Notes: generated by a model from the sequence alone, not told the origin. 64,000 bases of DNA from Deinococcus sp. (GCF_018260555.1 NZ_JAGLBB010000001.1:1-64000); one strand, 5' to 3'; positions 29,432-40,919 are shown, counted from the stretch's first letter. A program made the numbers and translations.

Positions 29432-32400
29432 ATGACCAACCTTCCCTTCAAGCCCGTGCAGGGCAACCCCAACTTCCCGGCCCTGGAGCAGGACACCCTG
29501 GCGTGGTGGCAGGAGCGCCGGATCTTCGAGCGTTCGCTGGAACAGACCAGCGGCGCCCGGACCTTCACCTTCTTCGAGGGGCCGCCCACCGCGAACGGTC
29601 AGCCCGGCGTGCACCACGTGCAGGCGCGGTCCTTCAAGGACCTGTTCCCGCGTTTCCGGACCATGCAGGGCTTTCACGTGCCGCGCAAGGCCGGGTGGGA
29701 CACGCACGGCCTGCCGGTCGAGATCGGCGTCGAGAAGAAACTCGGCCTGAACAGCAAACGGGAAGTCGAGGCGTACGGCATTGATAAATTCAACGCCGAG
29801 TGCCGCGCCAGCGTCTTCGAGTATGAGGCCGAGTGGCGCAGGTTCACGGAACGCATGGGGTACTGGGTGGACCTGGACGAAGCGTACATGACGCTGCACA
29901 GGGACTACATCGAGAGCATCTGGTGGAGCGTCAAGGACCTCGATCAGAAGGGCCTGCTGTACAAGGGATTCCGGGTCGCGCCGTACTGCCCGAAGGACGG
30001 CACGACCCTGTCGAACGCCGAGGTTAGCGAGGGCTACAAGGACATTCAGGATCCCAGCGTGTACGTGCCGTTCGCCCTGAAGGACCCCGCCAGCCTGGGC
30101 CTGCCGGACGACGCGGCGTTCCTGGTGTGGACGACCACCCCGTGGACCCTGCCGTACAACGTCGGCGTCGCCATTCACCCGGACTTCGAGTACGTGGCCG
30201 CGCGGGACAAAGAGGGCCGCGTGCTGATCCTGGCCGCCAGTCTGCGCGCCGAGGTGCTGGGCGAGGCCGCGCCCGTCCTGAAGACCTTCAGGGGCAGCGA
30301 ACTGGACCGCGTGGGGTACGCGCCGCTGTTCACCGAAGCGTACGAGGCCGAGGGGGAAAGCAAACCCGTGTGGATGTCGGGCCTGGACACCTACGTGTCC
30401 GACAGTGACGGGACCGGCATCGTGCACACGGCGCCCGCATTTGGCGAGGACGACATGCGTCTGGCGCGCAACTACGGCTTCCCGGTGATCGTGGGCGTGG
30501 ACGGCGAGGGCAAGCACCGCTTCGGCCCCTGGAAGGGCGTGTTCTTCCGGGACGCGAATACCGAGATCGTGCGCGACCTGCGCGCGCGCGGCCTGATGTG
30601 GCGGGAGAAGAACTTCCTGCACGCGTACCCGCACTGCTGGCGCTGCGGTACGCCGCTGATGTACTACGCGACCGAGTCCTGGTACCTGAACAACACCCGA
30701 CTCAGAGAGCGGTTGATCGAACTGAACCAGACCATCGACTGGCACCCCGCGCACATCCGGAACGGCCGTTACGGCGGGTGGCTGGAGAACCTGATCGACT
30801 GGAACCTGTCGCGCAGCCGCTACTGGGGCACGCCGATGCCCGTCTGGGAATCCGAGGACGGCGAGTACCGCGTGGTCGGCAGTTACGCGGAACTGGCCGA
30901 GCTGAGCGGCCGCCCCGAACTGACGGGACCCGACTTCGACCCGCACCGGCCCTTCGTGGACGACATCACGATCGAGGACGGCGGCAAGACCTTCCGGCGC
31001 GTACCGTACGTGATGGACGTCTGGTACGACAGCGGCTCCATGCCGTTCGCGCAGCACCACTACCCCTTCGAGAACAGGGAACAATTCGAGAACGGCGGCT
31101 TCCCCGCCGACTTCATCGCGGAGGCCATCGACCAGACGCGCGGGTGGTTCAACAGCCTGCACCAGATCGGCACGATGGTGTTCGACTCTGTGGCGTACAA
31201 GAGCGTCATCTGCTCGGGGCACATCCTGGACGAGAAGGGCGCGAAGATGAGCAAGAGCAAGGGGAACGTCGTGAACCCCTGGGACGTGTTCGAGCAGTAC
31301 GGTGCGGACGCTGCCCGCTGGTACATGTACGTGAGCGCGCCGCCCGAACTGAGCCGCCGCTTCGGCATGAATCTGGTGGGCGAGGCCTTCCGCAGTTACT
31401 TCCTGACGCTGTGGAACACCTACTCATTCTTCGTGCTGTACGCGAATCTTGACCGACCCGACCTGAGCGCCGCGCCCGGCCCCGCGGACCGGCCCGAGGT
31501 GGACCGCTGGCTGCTGGCGAAAGTGCAGGCACTCGTCGAGACCGTGACGGCCGCACTGGAGAACTACGACCCGACCGGCGCGAGCCGCGCCCTGCAGGAC
31601 TTCGTGACCGAGGACCTGAGCAACTGGTACGTCCGGCGTAACCGCCGCCGCTTCTGGTCTGCTCCGGGTGTCGGGGCCACCCCCGACGCCCCGAGCGGAG
31701 CGAGCATGAGAGGCGGCGCGGTGGACACCGCCGCATACGCCACACTCCACCACGCCCTGAAGACCGTGACCCTGCTGACCGCGCCGTTCACGCCGTTCCT
31801 GGCCGAGACCCTGTACCAGAACCTCGTGCGCAGCGTGGATGACAGCGCGCCCGAGAGCGTGCACCTCGCTGCGTGGCCCGTGGTAGACGAGGCGCTGGCG
31901 GCCCCCACCCTGGTCGCTGAGATGGACGCCGTGCTGCGCGTCGTGAGCCTGGGCCGCGCCGTGCGCGGACAGACCGGCATGCGCCAGCGCCAGCCGCTCC
32001 CGAAAGTCATGCTGCGCGCCCGCAGCGCCGAGCAGACGCAGTCCCTCGGGCGCTTCGCGGAGCAGATCAAGGAGGAACTGAACGTCAAGGAGGTCGAACT
32101 GATCGACCAGTTCACGGAACTCGTCAGTTACGTGCTGCGCCCGAATCTCCCCCTGCTTGGCAAGAAGTTCGGGAAGTCCGTCCCGCAGGTGCGCGCCGCG
32201 CTGGCCGCCGCCGACGCGAGCGAGATCGCCCGACTCGTGCGCGACGGCAGGCAGTTCGAGGTGATCTCGCCGGACGGTGAACGCTTCGAACTCGGGCCGG
32301 ACGAGGTGCTCGTGGACGCCCAGTCTCCCGAGGGCTTCGCGGCGCAGGAAGAAGCCGGGTACCTCGTCGCCTTCGATACGACCCTGACACGCGAACTGGA

Positions 32401-32659
32401 ACTGGAGGGCCTGGCCCGCGACCTCGTGCGCGGCGTGCAGGACGCCCGCAAGAAGGCCGGTTTCGAGGTGCAGGACCGCATCAACCTGCACCTGAACCTG
32501 AGCGGCGACGCCCGCGCGGCCGCCGAGGTCTGGCAGGAGTACCTGATGAGCGAAACGCTCGCCGAGACGCTGATCTTCGGAACGGCCGATGGATTCGAGG
32601 CGGAACTGGAGGGCGGAACGGCCTACCTGGAACGCCTGGAGACATCGGGCCACACCTGA
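29432..32659 (+). CDS. ileS: Isoleucyl-tRNA synthetase
   Basis: 1075-residue class I synthetase. The HIGH-type motif is in GPPTANGQPGVHHVQAR (about residues 48-64), and KMSKS is KGAKMSKSKGN (about 605). In between is the CP1 editing domain (VWTTTPWTLPYNVG, DGTGIVHTAPAFGEDD). The HIGH context with ANGxPGxHHV is that of the eukaryote-like IleRS type 2 rather than the E. coli type. The C-terminal part has an anticodon domain and a beta-rich tail. A 20-residue Gly/Ala/Pro-rich insertion (about 747-766) interrupts the usual WYVRRNRRRFW ... AAYATLHHAL region. ATG 29432 has TGGAG five bases upstream. It lies in the T-box-controlled transcript behind the cupin. Confidence 0.96.
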   Translation: MTNLPFKPVQGNPNFPALEQDTLAWWQERRIFERSLEQTSGARTFTFFEGPPTANGQPGVHHVQARSFKDLFPRFRTMQGFHVPRKAGWDTHGLPVEIGVEKKLGLNSKREVEAYGIDKFNAECRASVFEYEAEWRRFTERMGYWVDLDEAYMTLHRDYIESIWWSVKDLDQKGLLYKGFRVAPYCPKDGTTLSNAEVSEGYKDIQDPSVYVPFALKDPASLGLPDDAAFLVWTTTPWTLPYNVGVAIHPDFEYVAARDKEGRVLILAASLRAEVLGEAAPVLKTFRGSELDRVGYAPLFTEAYEAEGESKPVWMSGLDTYVSDSDGTGIVHTAPAFGEDDMRLARNYGFPVIVGVDGEGKHRFGPWKGVFFRDANTEIVRDLRARGLMWREKNFLHAYPHCWRCGTPLMYYATESWYLNNTRLRERLIELNQTIDWHPAHIRNGRYGGWLENLIDWNLSRSRYWGTPMPVWESEDGEYRVVGSYAELAELSGRPELTGPDFDPHRPFVDDITIEDGGKTFRRVPYVMDVWYDSGSMPFAQHHYPFENREQFENGGFPADFIAEAIDQTRGWFNSLHQIGTMVFDSVAYKSVICSGHILDEKGAKMSKSKGNVVNPWDVFEQYGADAARWYMYVSAPPELSRRFGMNLVGEAFRSYFLTLWNTYSFFVLYANLDRPDLSAAPGPADRPEVDRWLLAKVQALVETVTAALENYDPTGASRALQDFVTEDLSNWYVRRNRRRFWSAPGVGATPDAPSGASMRGGAVDTAAYATLHHALKTVTLLTAPFTPFLAETLYQNLVRSVDDSAPESVHLAAWPVVDEALAAPTLVAEMDAVLRVVSLGRAVRGQTGMRQRQPLPKVMLRARSAEQTQSLGRFAEQIKEELNVKEVELIDQFTELVSYVLRPNLPLLGKKFGKSVPQVRAALAAADASEIARLVRDGRQFEVISPDGERFELGPDEVLVDAQSPEGFAAQEEAGYLVAFDTTLTRELELEGLARDLVRGVQDARKKAGFEVQDRINLHLNLSGDARAAAEVWQEYLMSETLAETLIFGTADGFEAELEGGTAYLERLETSGHT
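31661..31700 (+). repeat. Palindromic insertion inside ileS
   Basis: GGTGTCGGGG (31667-31676) pairs with CCCCGACGCC (31681-31690) across four bases, and outer arms GCTCCG and CGGAGC extend the hairpin. It encodes a Gly/Ala/Pro stretch that is absent from the conserved pattern of this region. Confidence 0.5.
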
Positions 32660-32793
32660 GCCGGGTCCCATGCTCCCCGCTGCCTGCGCGGCTCCCTCGG
32701 CGGCGCAGGCTCCACCATCGGACAATATCCCTTCCATGACGGAGGCTGGTATGGATGGCGTTCAGGGCGACGGTTGCGGCGGCGATCCCCGTC

Positions 32794-32799
32794 TATACT
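32794..32799 (+). promoter_or_regulatory. -10 box of the bshA transcript
   Basis: TATACT, eight bases before the ATG of the short leader ORF at 32808. Confidence 0.6.
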
Positions 32800-32807
32800 C
32801 CGCAGCG

Positions 32808-32852
32808 ATGAGGCATGAGCAACGTAGTCAGGTTCGCGGGCGGACGCGGTGA
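32808..32852 (+). CDS. Fourteen-codon leader ORF overlapping bshA
   Basis: ATG 32808 sits at leaderless distance from TATACT and opens a 14-codon frame, [14 protein letters not shown], rich in arginine. Its TGA overlaps the bshA GTG start (GTGA). It may be the true ribosome entry site for bshA. It contains no cysteine codon. It could also be fortuitous, with bshA using an internal site. Confidence 0.45.
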   Translation: MRHEQRSQVRGRTR

Positions 32853-33979
32853 AGGTCGCGGTGCTGTGTCACGCCAGCGCGGGGGGGTCCGGGGTGGTGG
32901 CGGCCGAGCTGGGCTTGCAGGTGGCCCGCGCGGGGCACGAGGTGCATTTCGTGGGTTCGGCGCAACCGTTCCGGCTGGGCGGGCAGGGCGGCATGCACGG
33001 CCCGTACTTTCATCAGGTGAGCGCCTACGCCTACGCGCTGTTCGATCAGCCGTATCCGGAGCTGGCAGCGGCGAACACCCTGACAGAAGTGATCCTGGAA
33101 CACGGCGTGGAGCTGTCTCACGCGCACTACGCCATTCCGCACGCGACGGCCGCCATTCACGCGCGGGCCATTTCGGGGCGCACGCGGGTGATGACCACGC
33201 TGCACGGGACGGATGTGACGCTGGTGGGCCTGGAACCCGCGTTCCGGCACACGACCCGTCACGCCATCGAGAAGAGCGATCACGTGACGGCCGTGTCGCG
33301 TTACCTCGCGCAGCACACCCAGGAGGTGTTCGGGCTGGACCGCGAGATCGAGGTGATCCACAACTTCGTGGACAGCGACCGTTTCGTGCGCGTGACGGAC
33401 CCAGCGGTGCGGGCGCGGTTCGCGCATCCGGACGAGGCGCTCCTGGTGCACGTCAGTAACTTCAGGCCCATCAAGCGTGCCGAGGACGTGGTTCAGGTGT
33501 TCGCGCGGGTGGCGAGCGAGATTCCGGCGCGGCTGCTGATGATCGGGGACGGCCCCGAACGGCCGCGCGTGTTCGAACTGGCGCAGCAACTGGGCGTGAT
33601 CGGCCGCACGCACTTCCTGGGGTCGTTCCCGGATGTCGAGACGGTGCTGGGTATCAGCGACCTGTTCGTGCTGCCCAGTAGCCAGGAGAGTTTCGGGCTG
33701 GCGGCGCTGGAAGCCATGAGTTGCGAGGTACCGGTCGTCGCGTCGAATGCGGGCGGCATCCCGGAGGTCGTGGAGCAGGGCGTGACCGGGTTCATGGCGG
33801 ACGTGGGTGACGTGGACAGCATGGCGGACGCCGCCCTGAACATCCTACGGAACCGGGAGCTGTACCTGCGGATGGGCGCGGCAGGCCGTCAGGCCGCAGT
33901 GACAAAGTTCCATCAGAGTCAGATCGTTCCGCAGTACATCCGGGCCTATGAGCGAACGGTGACCGGGCGACAGGTCTGA
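32849..33979 (+). CDS. bshA: N-acetyl-alpha-D-glucosaminyl L-malate synthase
   Basis: 376-residue family GT4 glycosyltransferase that joins UDP-GlcNAc to L-malate, the first step of bacillithiol synthesis. Characteristic segments: [19 protein letters not shown] with the glycine-rich UDP-sugar loop, [57 protein letters not shown] and the E-x7-E region [23 protein letters not shown]. Bacillithiol is the known low-molecular-weight thiol of Deinococcus. The start is GTG 32849, coupled to a 14-codon ORF. Repeat R3 begins at the base after its stop codon. The other bsh genes are not in this window. Confidence 0.95.
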   Translation: MKVAVLCHASAGGSGVVAAELGLQVARAGHEVHFVGSAQPFRLGGQGGMHGPYFHQVSAYAYALFDQPYPELAAANTLTEVILEHGVELSHAHYAIPHATAAIHARAISGRTRVMTTLHGTDVTLVGLEPAFRHTTRHAIEKSDHVTAVSRYLAQHTQEVFGLDREIEVIHNFVDSDRFVRVTDPAVRARFAHPDEALLVHVSNFRPIKRAEDVVQVFARVASEIPARLLMIGDGPERPRVFELAQQLGVIGRTHFLGSFPDVETVLGISDLFVLPSSQESFGLAALEAMSCEVPVVASNAGGIPEVVEQGVTGFMADVGDVDSMADAALNILRNRELYLRMGAAGRQAAVTKFHQSQIVPQYIRAYERTVTGRQV

Positions 33980-34113
33980 TACGGATTCCGATTGATTCGC
34001 TATAGTTCTGAATCAATCCGAGCGGACGCGAGTGGGAACAATGTACGGATTCCGCTCCATTCCACCACGATCCGAACAATGCCCCCTGTGGCTCCATACC
34101 GCGCAATCCGTAT
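33980..34113 (+). repeat. Dispersed modular repeat, copy R3, with module B inverted
   Basis: Begins at the base after the bshA stop. Module A runs as in the other copies (TACGGATTCCGATTGATTCG to GACGCGAGTGGGAACA). Module B then follows in reverse complement (TACGGATTCCGCTCCATTCC through GGCTCCATACCGCGCAATCCG), so the element now has TACGGATTCCG twice in the same direction and AATCCGTAT at its end. Confidence 0.85.
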
Positions 34114-34145
34114 GAGGGCCGCAGGCTGGGGGAAGCAGGGCGGAG

Positions 34146-34168
34146 GGGAAGCTACCCTTCCCTTTCCC
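34146..34168 (+). terminator. Possible bshA terminator
   Basis: GGGAAG (34146-34151) pairs with CTTCCC (34157-34162), loop CTACC, followed by TTTCCC. Confidence 0.45.
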
Positions 34169-34189
34169 GAGTCTCGGTCATGCCCTTAG

Positions 34190-34225
34190 TAAGTGAATAG
34201 TTTCACGATTACCCAGGCTCGTGAA
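34190..34225 (+). repeat. 36-bp GTGAA element, copy E
   Basis: TAAGTGAATAGTTTCACGA, then TTACCCAGGCTCGTGAA. It lies in the convergent gap between bshA and the exported-protein gene, downstream of repeat R3. Confidence 0.85.
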
Positions 34226-34342
34226 CAATTTATTGGACTTTTGCACCACGGGTTGTCTGACACTGAACGCACGCAAATGAATGAAGGTGCCGCATCTCCA
34301 TCCGAGCGAAAGCCCGCAGAAGGCAGAAGCTTCAGGCCTGGT

Positions 34343-34912
34343 TCAACGCGACAGGCGAACCATTACCGTCGTGGAGTCACTGAAGGGCTGCACAGCCACA
34401 GCGCGGCCCACGTCCACGATCAGGGCATTCCAGCCGCGATTCAGGGTGGCCGCGTAGCCTTTGCTGGCCTTCACAGTCACGTCGGTGTTCACCCACGCGA
34501 CGAAGAGAGTCGCGCGGCCGACGCTGGGCAACACGTCTCGCAAGGGTTCAGTCTCGTCGCGGCGGCCGTTATTGTTTGAGTCGCGGTACACGAAGAACTT
34601 CAGTTCGGCCACGCGGGCCTGCGCGGAAACCTGCACCGGGTCGATCACGCCGGGCCAGGTGACGTTCTGTGGGGTCAGGTCCACCTGCGCGCGCGCCGTG
34701 GGGGGCGCCGTGGGAATCTCGAGCTCGAAGCGACCGTTTTCGAGTGGGACGCTGGTGACTTCCTCGACCGCCTGCCCGAACGGAGACACCACGAAGCCCG
34801 CCACGCGCGTGTCGCCGGGGCTACTGCCCTCCACGCTGCCCCGGATGGTCAGACCCAGGCCCTGCCCGGCAGACAGCACAGTCAACGCGATCAGGTAGGG
34901 TCGAAGGTTCAT
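34343..34912 (-). CDS. Exported hypothetical protein with a Ca-binding-like loop
   Basis: 189-residue predicted secreted protein. The N-terminal hydrophobic stretch (residues about 5-20) ends in a Gly-rich region, and the rest is beta-rich. A segment FVYRDSNNNGRRDETEPL (around residue 110) resembles the Asp/Asn loop of dockerin- or SdrD-like calcium sites (DxNxNGxxDxxE). No enzyme motifs are seen. TAGACT lies six bases before the ATG (leaderless). It is isolated between bshA and sucD. I do not recognise a named family. Confidence 0.75.
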   Translation of the reverse strand: MNLRPYLIALTVLSAGQGLGLTIRGSVEGSSPGDTRVAGFVVSPFGQAVEEVTSVPLENGRFELEIPTAPPTARAQVDLTPQNVTWPGVIDPVQVSAQARVAELKFFVYRDSNNNGRRDETEPLRDVLPSVGRATLFVAWVNTDVTVKASKGYAATLNRGWNALIVDVGRAVAVQPFSDSTTVMVRLSR

Positions 34913-34918
34913 ACGAAC

Positions 34919-34924
34919 AGTCTA
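34919..34924 (-). promoter_or_regulatory. Leaderless -10 box of the exported protein gene
   Basis: TAGACT on the minus strand, six bases before ATG 34912. Confidence 0.65.
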
Positions 34925-34986
34925 CGCGCGAGTCTGACGGGGGTGTGACGGCAAGTAGGCGTGCCGTTCACGCCCGGCACATGAAC

Positions 34987-35019
34987 TGGCCCGGCCCACC
35001 ACGCGGGTGAGCCGGGCCA
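34987..35019 (-). terminator. Hairpin after sucCD
   Basis: TGGCCCGGC (34987-34995) pairs with GCCGGGCCA (35011-35019), with an inner CACC/GGTG pairing. It lies 15 bp after the sucD stop. No T-run follows, so it may be a stability hairpin or part of a Rho-dependent end. Confidence 0.6.
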
Positions 35020-35034
35020 GCACGGAATCCGGGG

Positions 35035-37100
<2,066 letters not shown>

Positions 37101-37107
37101 GGTGATC

Positions 37108-37170
37108 CCTCCTTGGGGGTGGTGGCAGACCCTGAACAGGCCGTGTCGATTGTCCCGATAGACGAGTATA
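37108..37170 (-). promoter_or_regulatory. sucCD promoter candidate and RBS
   Basis: Minus-strand TATACT (37165-37170) preceded by TT, about 65 bases before the start, and GGAGG (37108-37112). No clear -35. It is a normally led transcript. Confidence 0.5.
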
Positions 37171-37338
37171 AACGCATGACAGGTGATCCCGTTCACACTG
37201 TCTCCGGACTGGGGACAGTCGGGAGACAGTCTGAACGCTGGATAGTGCGCACCCTAGCGCATTCCGGCGCCCTGGCGGGAGGGTCGCGGCGACCAGGGCG
37301 TGCCGGTGGGTGAGCAGACGCACCGGGGGAGCGCGTGT

Positions 37339-37344
37339 TAGGTT
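37339..37344 (+). promoter_or_regulatory. Leaderless -10 box of the M24 peptidase gene
   Basis: TAGGTT, seven bases before ATG 37352. It excludes the longer in-frame start at 37310. Confidence 0.65.
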
Positions 37345-37351
37345 TCTCTGC

Positions 37352-38401
37352 ATGAGTCAACTGGAGCAGTTGCGCGCCGCCATGGGCCGAGCCGGAGTGG
37401 ACGCCCTGTGGATCAGCGACGCAGCGAACGTACGGTATCTGAGCGGCTTCACGGGCGGCAGTGACGGCAAGGTGCTGGTCACCCCGCAGGGCGCGGCGCT
37501 GTACACCGACGCACGCTACACGGTGCAGGCGCGCCAGGAATCGCGCGTGCCGCAGGTCATCGCGCGCCCCCCGGCCACACTGGAGCACGCGGCGCCGGGC
37601 TTGGCGGGCCTGCGGGTGGGTTTTGAGGCCGAGAACCTGACCGTGGCCGAACTGGAACGCTTGCGGGAGTCCTGGCCGCAGGCGACGCTGGTTCCCACCG
37701 CCGGTCTCGTATCTGAACTGCGCATGATCAAGGCGCCGGATGAGGTGCAGGCTGTGCGGGACGCGCAGGCGCTGGCCGACCGGGTGTTCTCTCAGGTGCG
37801 CCCCATGATCCGTGCGGGCGTGCGTGAACTCGACGTGGCGCTGGAGATCGAGTCACGGTTACGCCGGGCAGGAGCCGAGAGTGCCTTTGAGGTCATCGTG
37901 GCGAGCGGCCCACGCGGGGCCATGCCGCACGGCGTGGCGTCGGAGCGCGTGATCGAAGACGGCGAGTTGGTCACGGTGGACATGGGCGCGCGCCTGAACG
38001 GCTACAACAGCGACATGACCCGCACGGTGGCGGTGGGCACGCCCAGCCCCGAGATGCGCCGCGTGTACCAGGCGGTGCTGGAAGCCGAGGAGGCAGCGGT
38101 ACGCGCGGTGCGGCCCGGTGTGAGCGGCGCGGAACTCGACGCCCTGGCGCGCGGCATTCTGACCGGGCACGGTCTGGGCGAGGCGTTCGCGCACTCGCTG
38201 GGGCACGGGGTGGGCCTGATGGTCCATGAGGGGCCCAGCCTGCGCAGCGGCAGCGAGGACGTGCTGCGCCCCGGCATGATCGTGACCGTCGAGCCCGGCG
38301 CGTACCTGCCGGACGTGGGCGGGGTGCGGATCGAGGACCTGGTGCTGGTCACCGAGGACGGCTCCGAAGTCCTGAGCCACAGCGAGAAGGAAGCGGTATG
38401 A
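37352..38401 (+). CDS. M24-family aminopeptidase (Xaa-Pro peptidase type)
   Basis: 349-residue creatinase-fold metallopeptidase of family M24B. The N-terminal domain has [21 protein letters not shown]. The catalytic pita-bread domain carries the five metal ligands in [15 protein letters not shown] (two Asp), [15 protein letters not shown] (His), [10 protein letters not shown] (Glu) and [13 protein letters not shown] (Glu). It acts on peptides with proline in second position, probably in the cytoplasm. Its stop overlaps the ATG of the LysM/RlpA-like gene (ATGA), so the two are translated together. Confidence 0.93.
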   Translation: MSQLEQLRAAMGRAGVDALWISDAANVRYLSGFTGGSDGKVLVTPQGAALYTDARYTVQARQESRVPQVIARPPATLEHAAPGLAGLRVGFEAENLTVAELERLRESWPQATLVPTAGLVSELRMIKAPDEVQAVRDAQALADRVFSQVRPMIRAGVRELDVALEIESRLRRAGAESAFEVIVASGPRGAMPHGVASERVIEDGELVTVDMGARLNGYNSDMTRTVAVGTPSPEMRRVYQAVLEAEEAAVRAVRPGVSGAELDALARGILTGHGLGEAFAHSLGHGVGLMVHEGPSLRSGSEDVLRPGMIVTVEPGAYLPDVGGVRIEDLVLVTEDGSEVLSHSEKEAV

Positions 38402-38925
38402 GCGTCTCCAGAAGGGTCTGGGCGGTGCTGGCCGCTGCGGCGCTGGCCGCCGGACCAGGAGCGGCGCAGGCAGGGCCGTACCGCGTTCAGGCGGGCGACA
38501 CGCTGTGGCAGATCGCGCGGGCCCACGGGGTGAGTGTGCAGAAGCTGCTGGACATGAACGGCCGGACAGGCGGTGCGCTCCGGCCGGGCGAGGTCCTGAC
38601 CGTGCCAGGCGGGAACGCTGCGACTCAGGCGTCGGTCCGCGCGCCTGCCATGCCCCCTGCGGCCGGGCAGCGCGGGCAGGCCGTGTACTACGGCGGTCGC
38701 CGGGACGGGCGCACGGTCATGACGGCCGCGCACCTGAGCCTGCCGCTTGGAACGTGGGTGCGGGTCACGCATGAACGCACGGGCCGCAGCGTGAACGTAC
38801 TGATTAACGACCGCGGCCCGTTCGGGGTGCCTTCCCGCATTATCGACCTGTCGCGCAATGCAGCCGCCGCGCTAGGAATTCTCAGCGAGGGTACAGCGCC
38901 CGTGCGCCTGGACAGGGTCCGCTAG
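38398..38925 (+). CDS. LysM and RlpA-like (DPBB) exported protein
   Basis: 175-residue secreted protein: a signal peptide ending near AAQAG, one LysM domain ([27 protein letters not shown], about residues 27-70), a Pro/Ala linker, then a double-psi beta-barrel of the RlpA type ([29 protein letters not shown] and [19 protein letters not shown]). The catalytic-type Asp of NDRGPF is present. RlpA proteins are septal lytic transglycosylases that cleave denuded glycan strands, so a murein-remodelling role is likely. It is translationally coupled to the M24 peptidase gene. Confidence 0.9.
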   Translation: MSVSRRVWAVLAAAALAAGPGAAQAGPYRVQAGDTLWQIARAHGVSVQKLLDMNGRTGGALRPGEVLTVPGGNAATQASVRAPAMPPAAGQRGQAVYYGGRRDGRTVMTAAHLSLPLGTWVRVTHERTGRSVNVLINDRGPFGVPSRIIDLSRNAAAALGILSEGTAPVRLDRVR

Positions 38926-39001
38926 CCTGACTTTCCCCGCCTGGGGACGGAACCCGGCGCGAACGGAGCCGGTGCCCGGAGGCTGGCCCGGGCAGAGGTG
39001 T

Positions 39002-39007
39002 TAGAAT
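39002..39007 (+). promoter_or_regulatory. -10 box of the YbjN-like gene
   Basis: TAGAAT about 69 bases before the ATG. The mRNA would have a leader with GAGGAGG before the start. Confidence 0.5.
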
Positions 39008-39075
39008 CGTTCGGGTCTTCACTACGGACAGACGCTTCGACACATGTGCTTCACCCCCCGAGGAGGATGGTTTCA

Positions 39076-39543
<468 letters not shown>

Positions 39544-39555
39544 GCGCCCGACGGT

Positions 39556-39587
39556 GGGGAAGTGGGGTGACCTGCTTCCCCTTTCTT
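39556..39587 (+). terminator. Intrinsic terminator of the YbjN-like gene
   Basis: GGGGAAG (39556-39562) pairs with CTTCCCC (39575-39581), followed by TTTCTT. It is one of the few U-tailed terminators in the window. Confidence 0.8.
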
Positions 39588-39596
39588 CGTAGATAC

Positions 39597-39632
39597 TAAG
39601 TGAATACTTTCACGATTCCCGCCATATGTGAA
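39597..39632 (+). repeat. 36-bp GTGAA element, copy F
   Basis: TAAGTGAATACTTTCACGA, then TTCCCGCCATATGTGAA. It lies just after an intrinsic terminator and 160 bp before the histidine kinase gene. Confidence 0.85.
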
Positions 39633-39721
39633 ATAATGAGTCACATCGATAGGGAGGGGAGTCTCTCTGACTGCATCTCTCAGCTGACGACCATCAGGTA
39701 CCCGGTCACGGTGGGGGGGGG

Positions 39722-39784
39722 TTGACAGGGTGCCCCAGGAGGGCTAACAGCGTGACGGTTCTGTCAGAACGCGGCACGTAACCT
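39722..39784 (+). promoter_or_regulatory. Promoter region of the two-component pair
   Basis: TAACCT (39779-39784) is seven bases before ATG 39792 (leaderless). GTTCTG-T-CAGAAC (39758-39770), a perfect palindrome, covers its -35 position and could be an operator. A second possible promoter is TTGACA (39722-39727), 17 bp, TAACAG (39745-39750). Confidence 0.55.
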
Positions 39785-39791
39785 GAGTTTC

Positions 39792-40919
39792 ATGAGTCAG
39801 GCCGGACCCAACCCGCCTCCCCGCCTTCCCCGGCGGGGGCCGATGGGACGCGGCACGATGCGGTTTCAGTTCACGCTGGTGATCTTCATGCTGGCCTTCC
39901 TGCCGAACGTGGTCCTGACCATCACGGCGCAGCCCAGCGTGGCCACCTCCACCCTGATCGCCTGGATGCTGATCGTGGGCGTGCTGTGCGCGCTCGTCGG
40001 GTACCTGCTGAGCGGGACGCTGCTGCGCGCCGTCAGCCGCCTTCAGACGGAGGTGGAACGCGGGGATTTCACCCGGCCGCACCCGGACGACCCCAGCGAG
40101 ATCCTGGCCCTGCGCGGCGCGTTCAAGGACCTGCTGGGCCGCCTGGGCACCGAACAGGGCCGCCGCAACGCCTTCATGGCCACGCTGGTCCACGACCTGA
40201 AAACCCCGCTGATCGCCACCGGTCACCTGACCCGCGCCCTGACCACCCTGCCACTCCCCGAGGAGGAGCGCCGCGCGGTCGGCGAGCAGATCCAGGCGGA
40301 AACCACGCGCCTGCTGTCCCTGGTGCAGCAGATGGCCGACGCTCACCGATTCGAGCAGGAAGACGCGCAGGTCCACACCGTGCCCACTGACCTGCGCGCC
40401 CTGATTGCTCAGGTTGCCGCCCGGCTGAGCGCACAGGCGACGCCAGTGACCATCAGCGTGAGCGGTCAGGGGCACGCCGACGTGGACCCCGGGCTGCTGG
40501 ACCGCGCCGTGACGAACCTGACCGTGAACGCCCTGCGCTACGCCAGCGGGCGCGTGGACATCAGCGTCACGCCGCGCGGTATCGAAGTCACCGATGACGG
40601 CCCCGGCCTGTCCGGCCCCCTGAGCGAGCTGGCGCAGCCGTTCAACTCGCAGCCGACCACCATTGCCGGCAGGCAGTACACCGCCGGGACCGCCGGACTG
40701 GGCCTGTTCATCGCGCGCCGCGTGGCCGAGGCGCACGGGGGACACCTGCACTACGACCGGCTGCACACTGGCCAGGCGCCAGAACAGACGCCGGGTGACG
40801 TTCCTGGCACCGCGCCCACGCACCACCGGGCCGCGCCCCCTGACCCTGACGCCCCCACGCGCGGCCGCACACCCTACCTGACCCGTTTCACTCTCGTACT
40901 GCCGGAGGTAACACCATGA
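39792..40919 (+). CDS. Membrane sensor histidine kinase (HisKA type)
   Basis: 375-residue sensor kinase. Two hydrophobic segments (about residues 24-45 and 55-78) bracket a very short loop, so sensing is probably within the membrane. A HAMP-like linker leads to the HisKA dimerisation helix with the H-box FMATLVHDLKTPLIAT (phospho-His near 136). The N-box is NLTVNALRYA, the G1 box DDGPGL and the G2 box GTAGLGLFIARRVAEAHGG. The lid region holds a Pro/Thr/His-rich insertion near the C-terminus. The stop overlaps the start of the NarL-type regulator (ATGA). A HisKA-type kinase beside a LuxR-type regulator is an unusual pairing. Confidence 0.92.
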   Translation: MSQAGPNPPPRLPRRGPMGRGTMRFQFTLVIFMLAFLPNVVLTITAQPSVATSTLIAWMLIVGVLCALVGYLLSGTLLRAVSRLQTEVERGDFTRPHPDDPSEILALRGAFKDLLGRLGTEQGRRNAFMATLVHDLKTPLIATGHLTRALTTLPLPEEERRAVGEQIQAETTRLLSLVQQMADAHRFEQEDAQVHTVPTDLRALIAQVAARLSAQATPVTISVSGQGHADVDPGLLDRAVTNLTVNALRYASGRVDISVTPRGIEVTDDGPGLSGPLSELAQPFNSQPTTIAGRQYTAGTAGLGLFIARRVAEAHGGHLHYDRLHTGQAPEQTPGDVPGTAPTHHRAAPPDPDAPTRGRTPYLTRFTLVLPEVTP

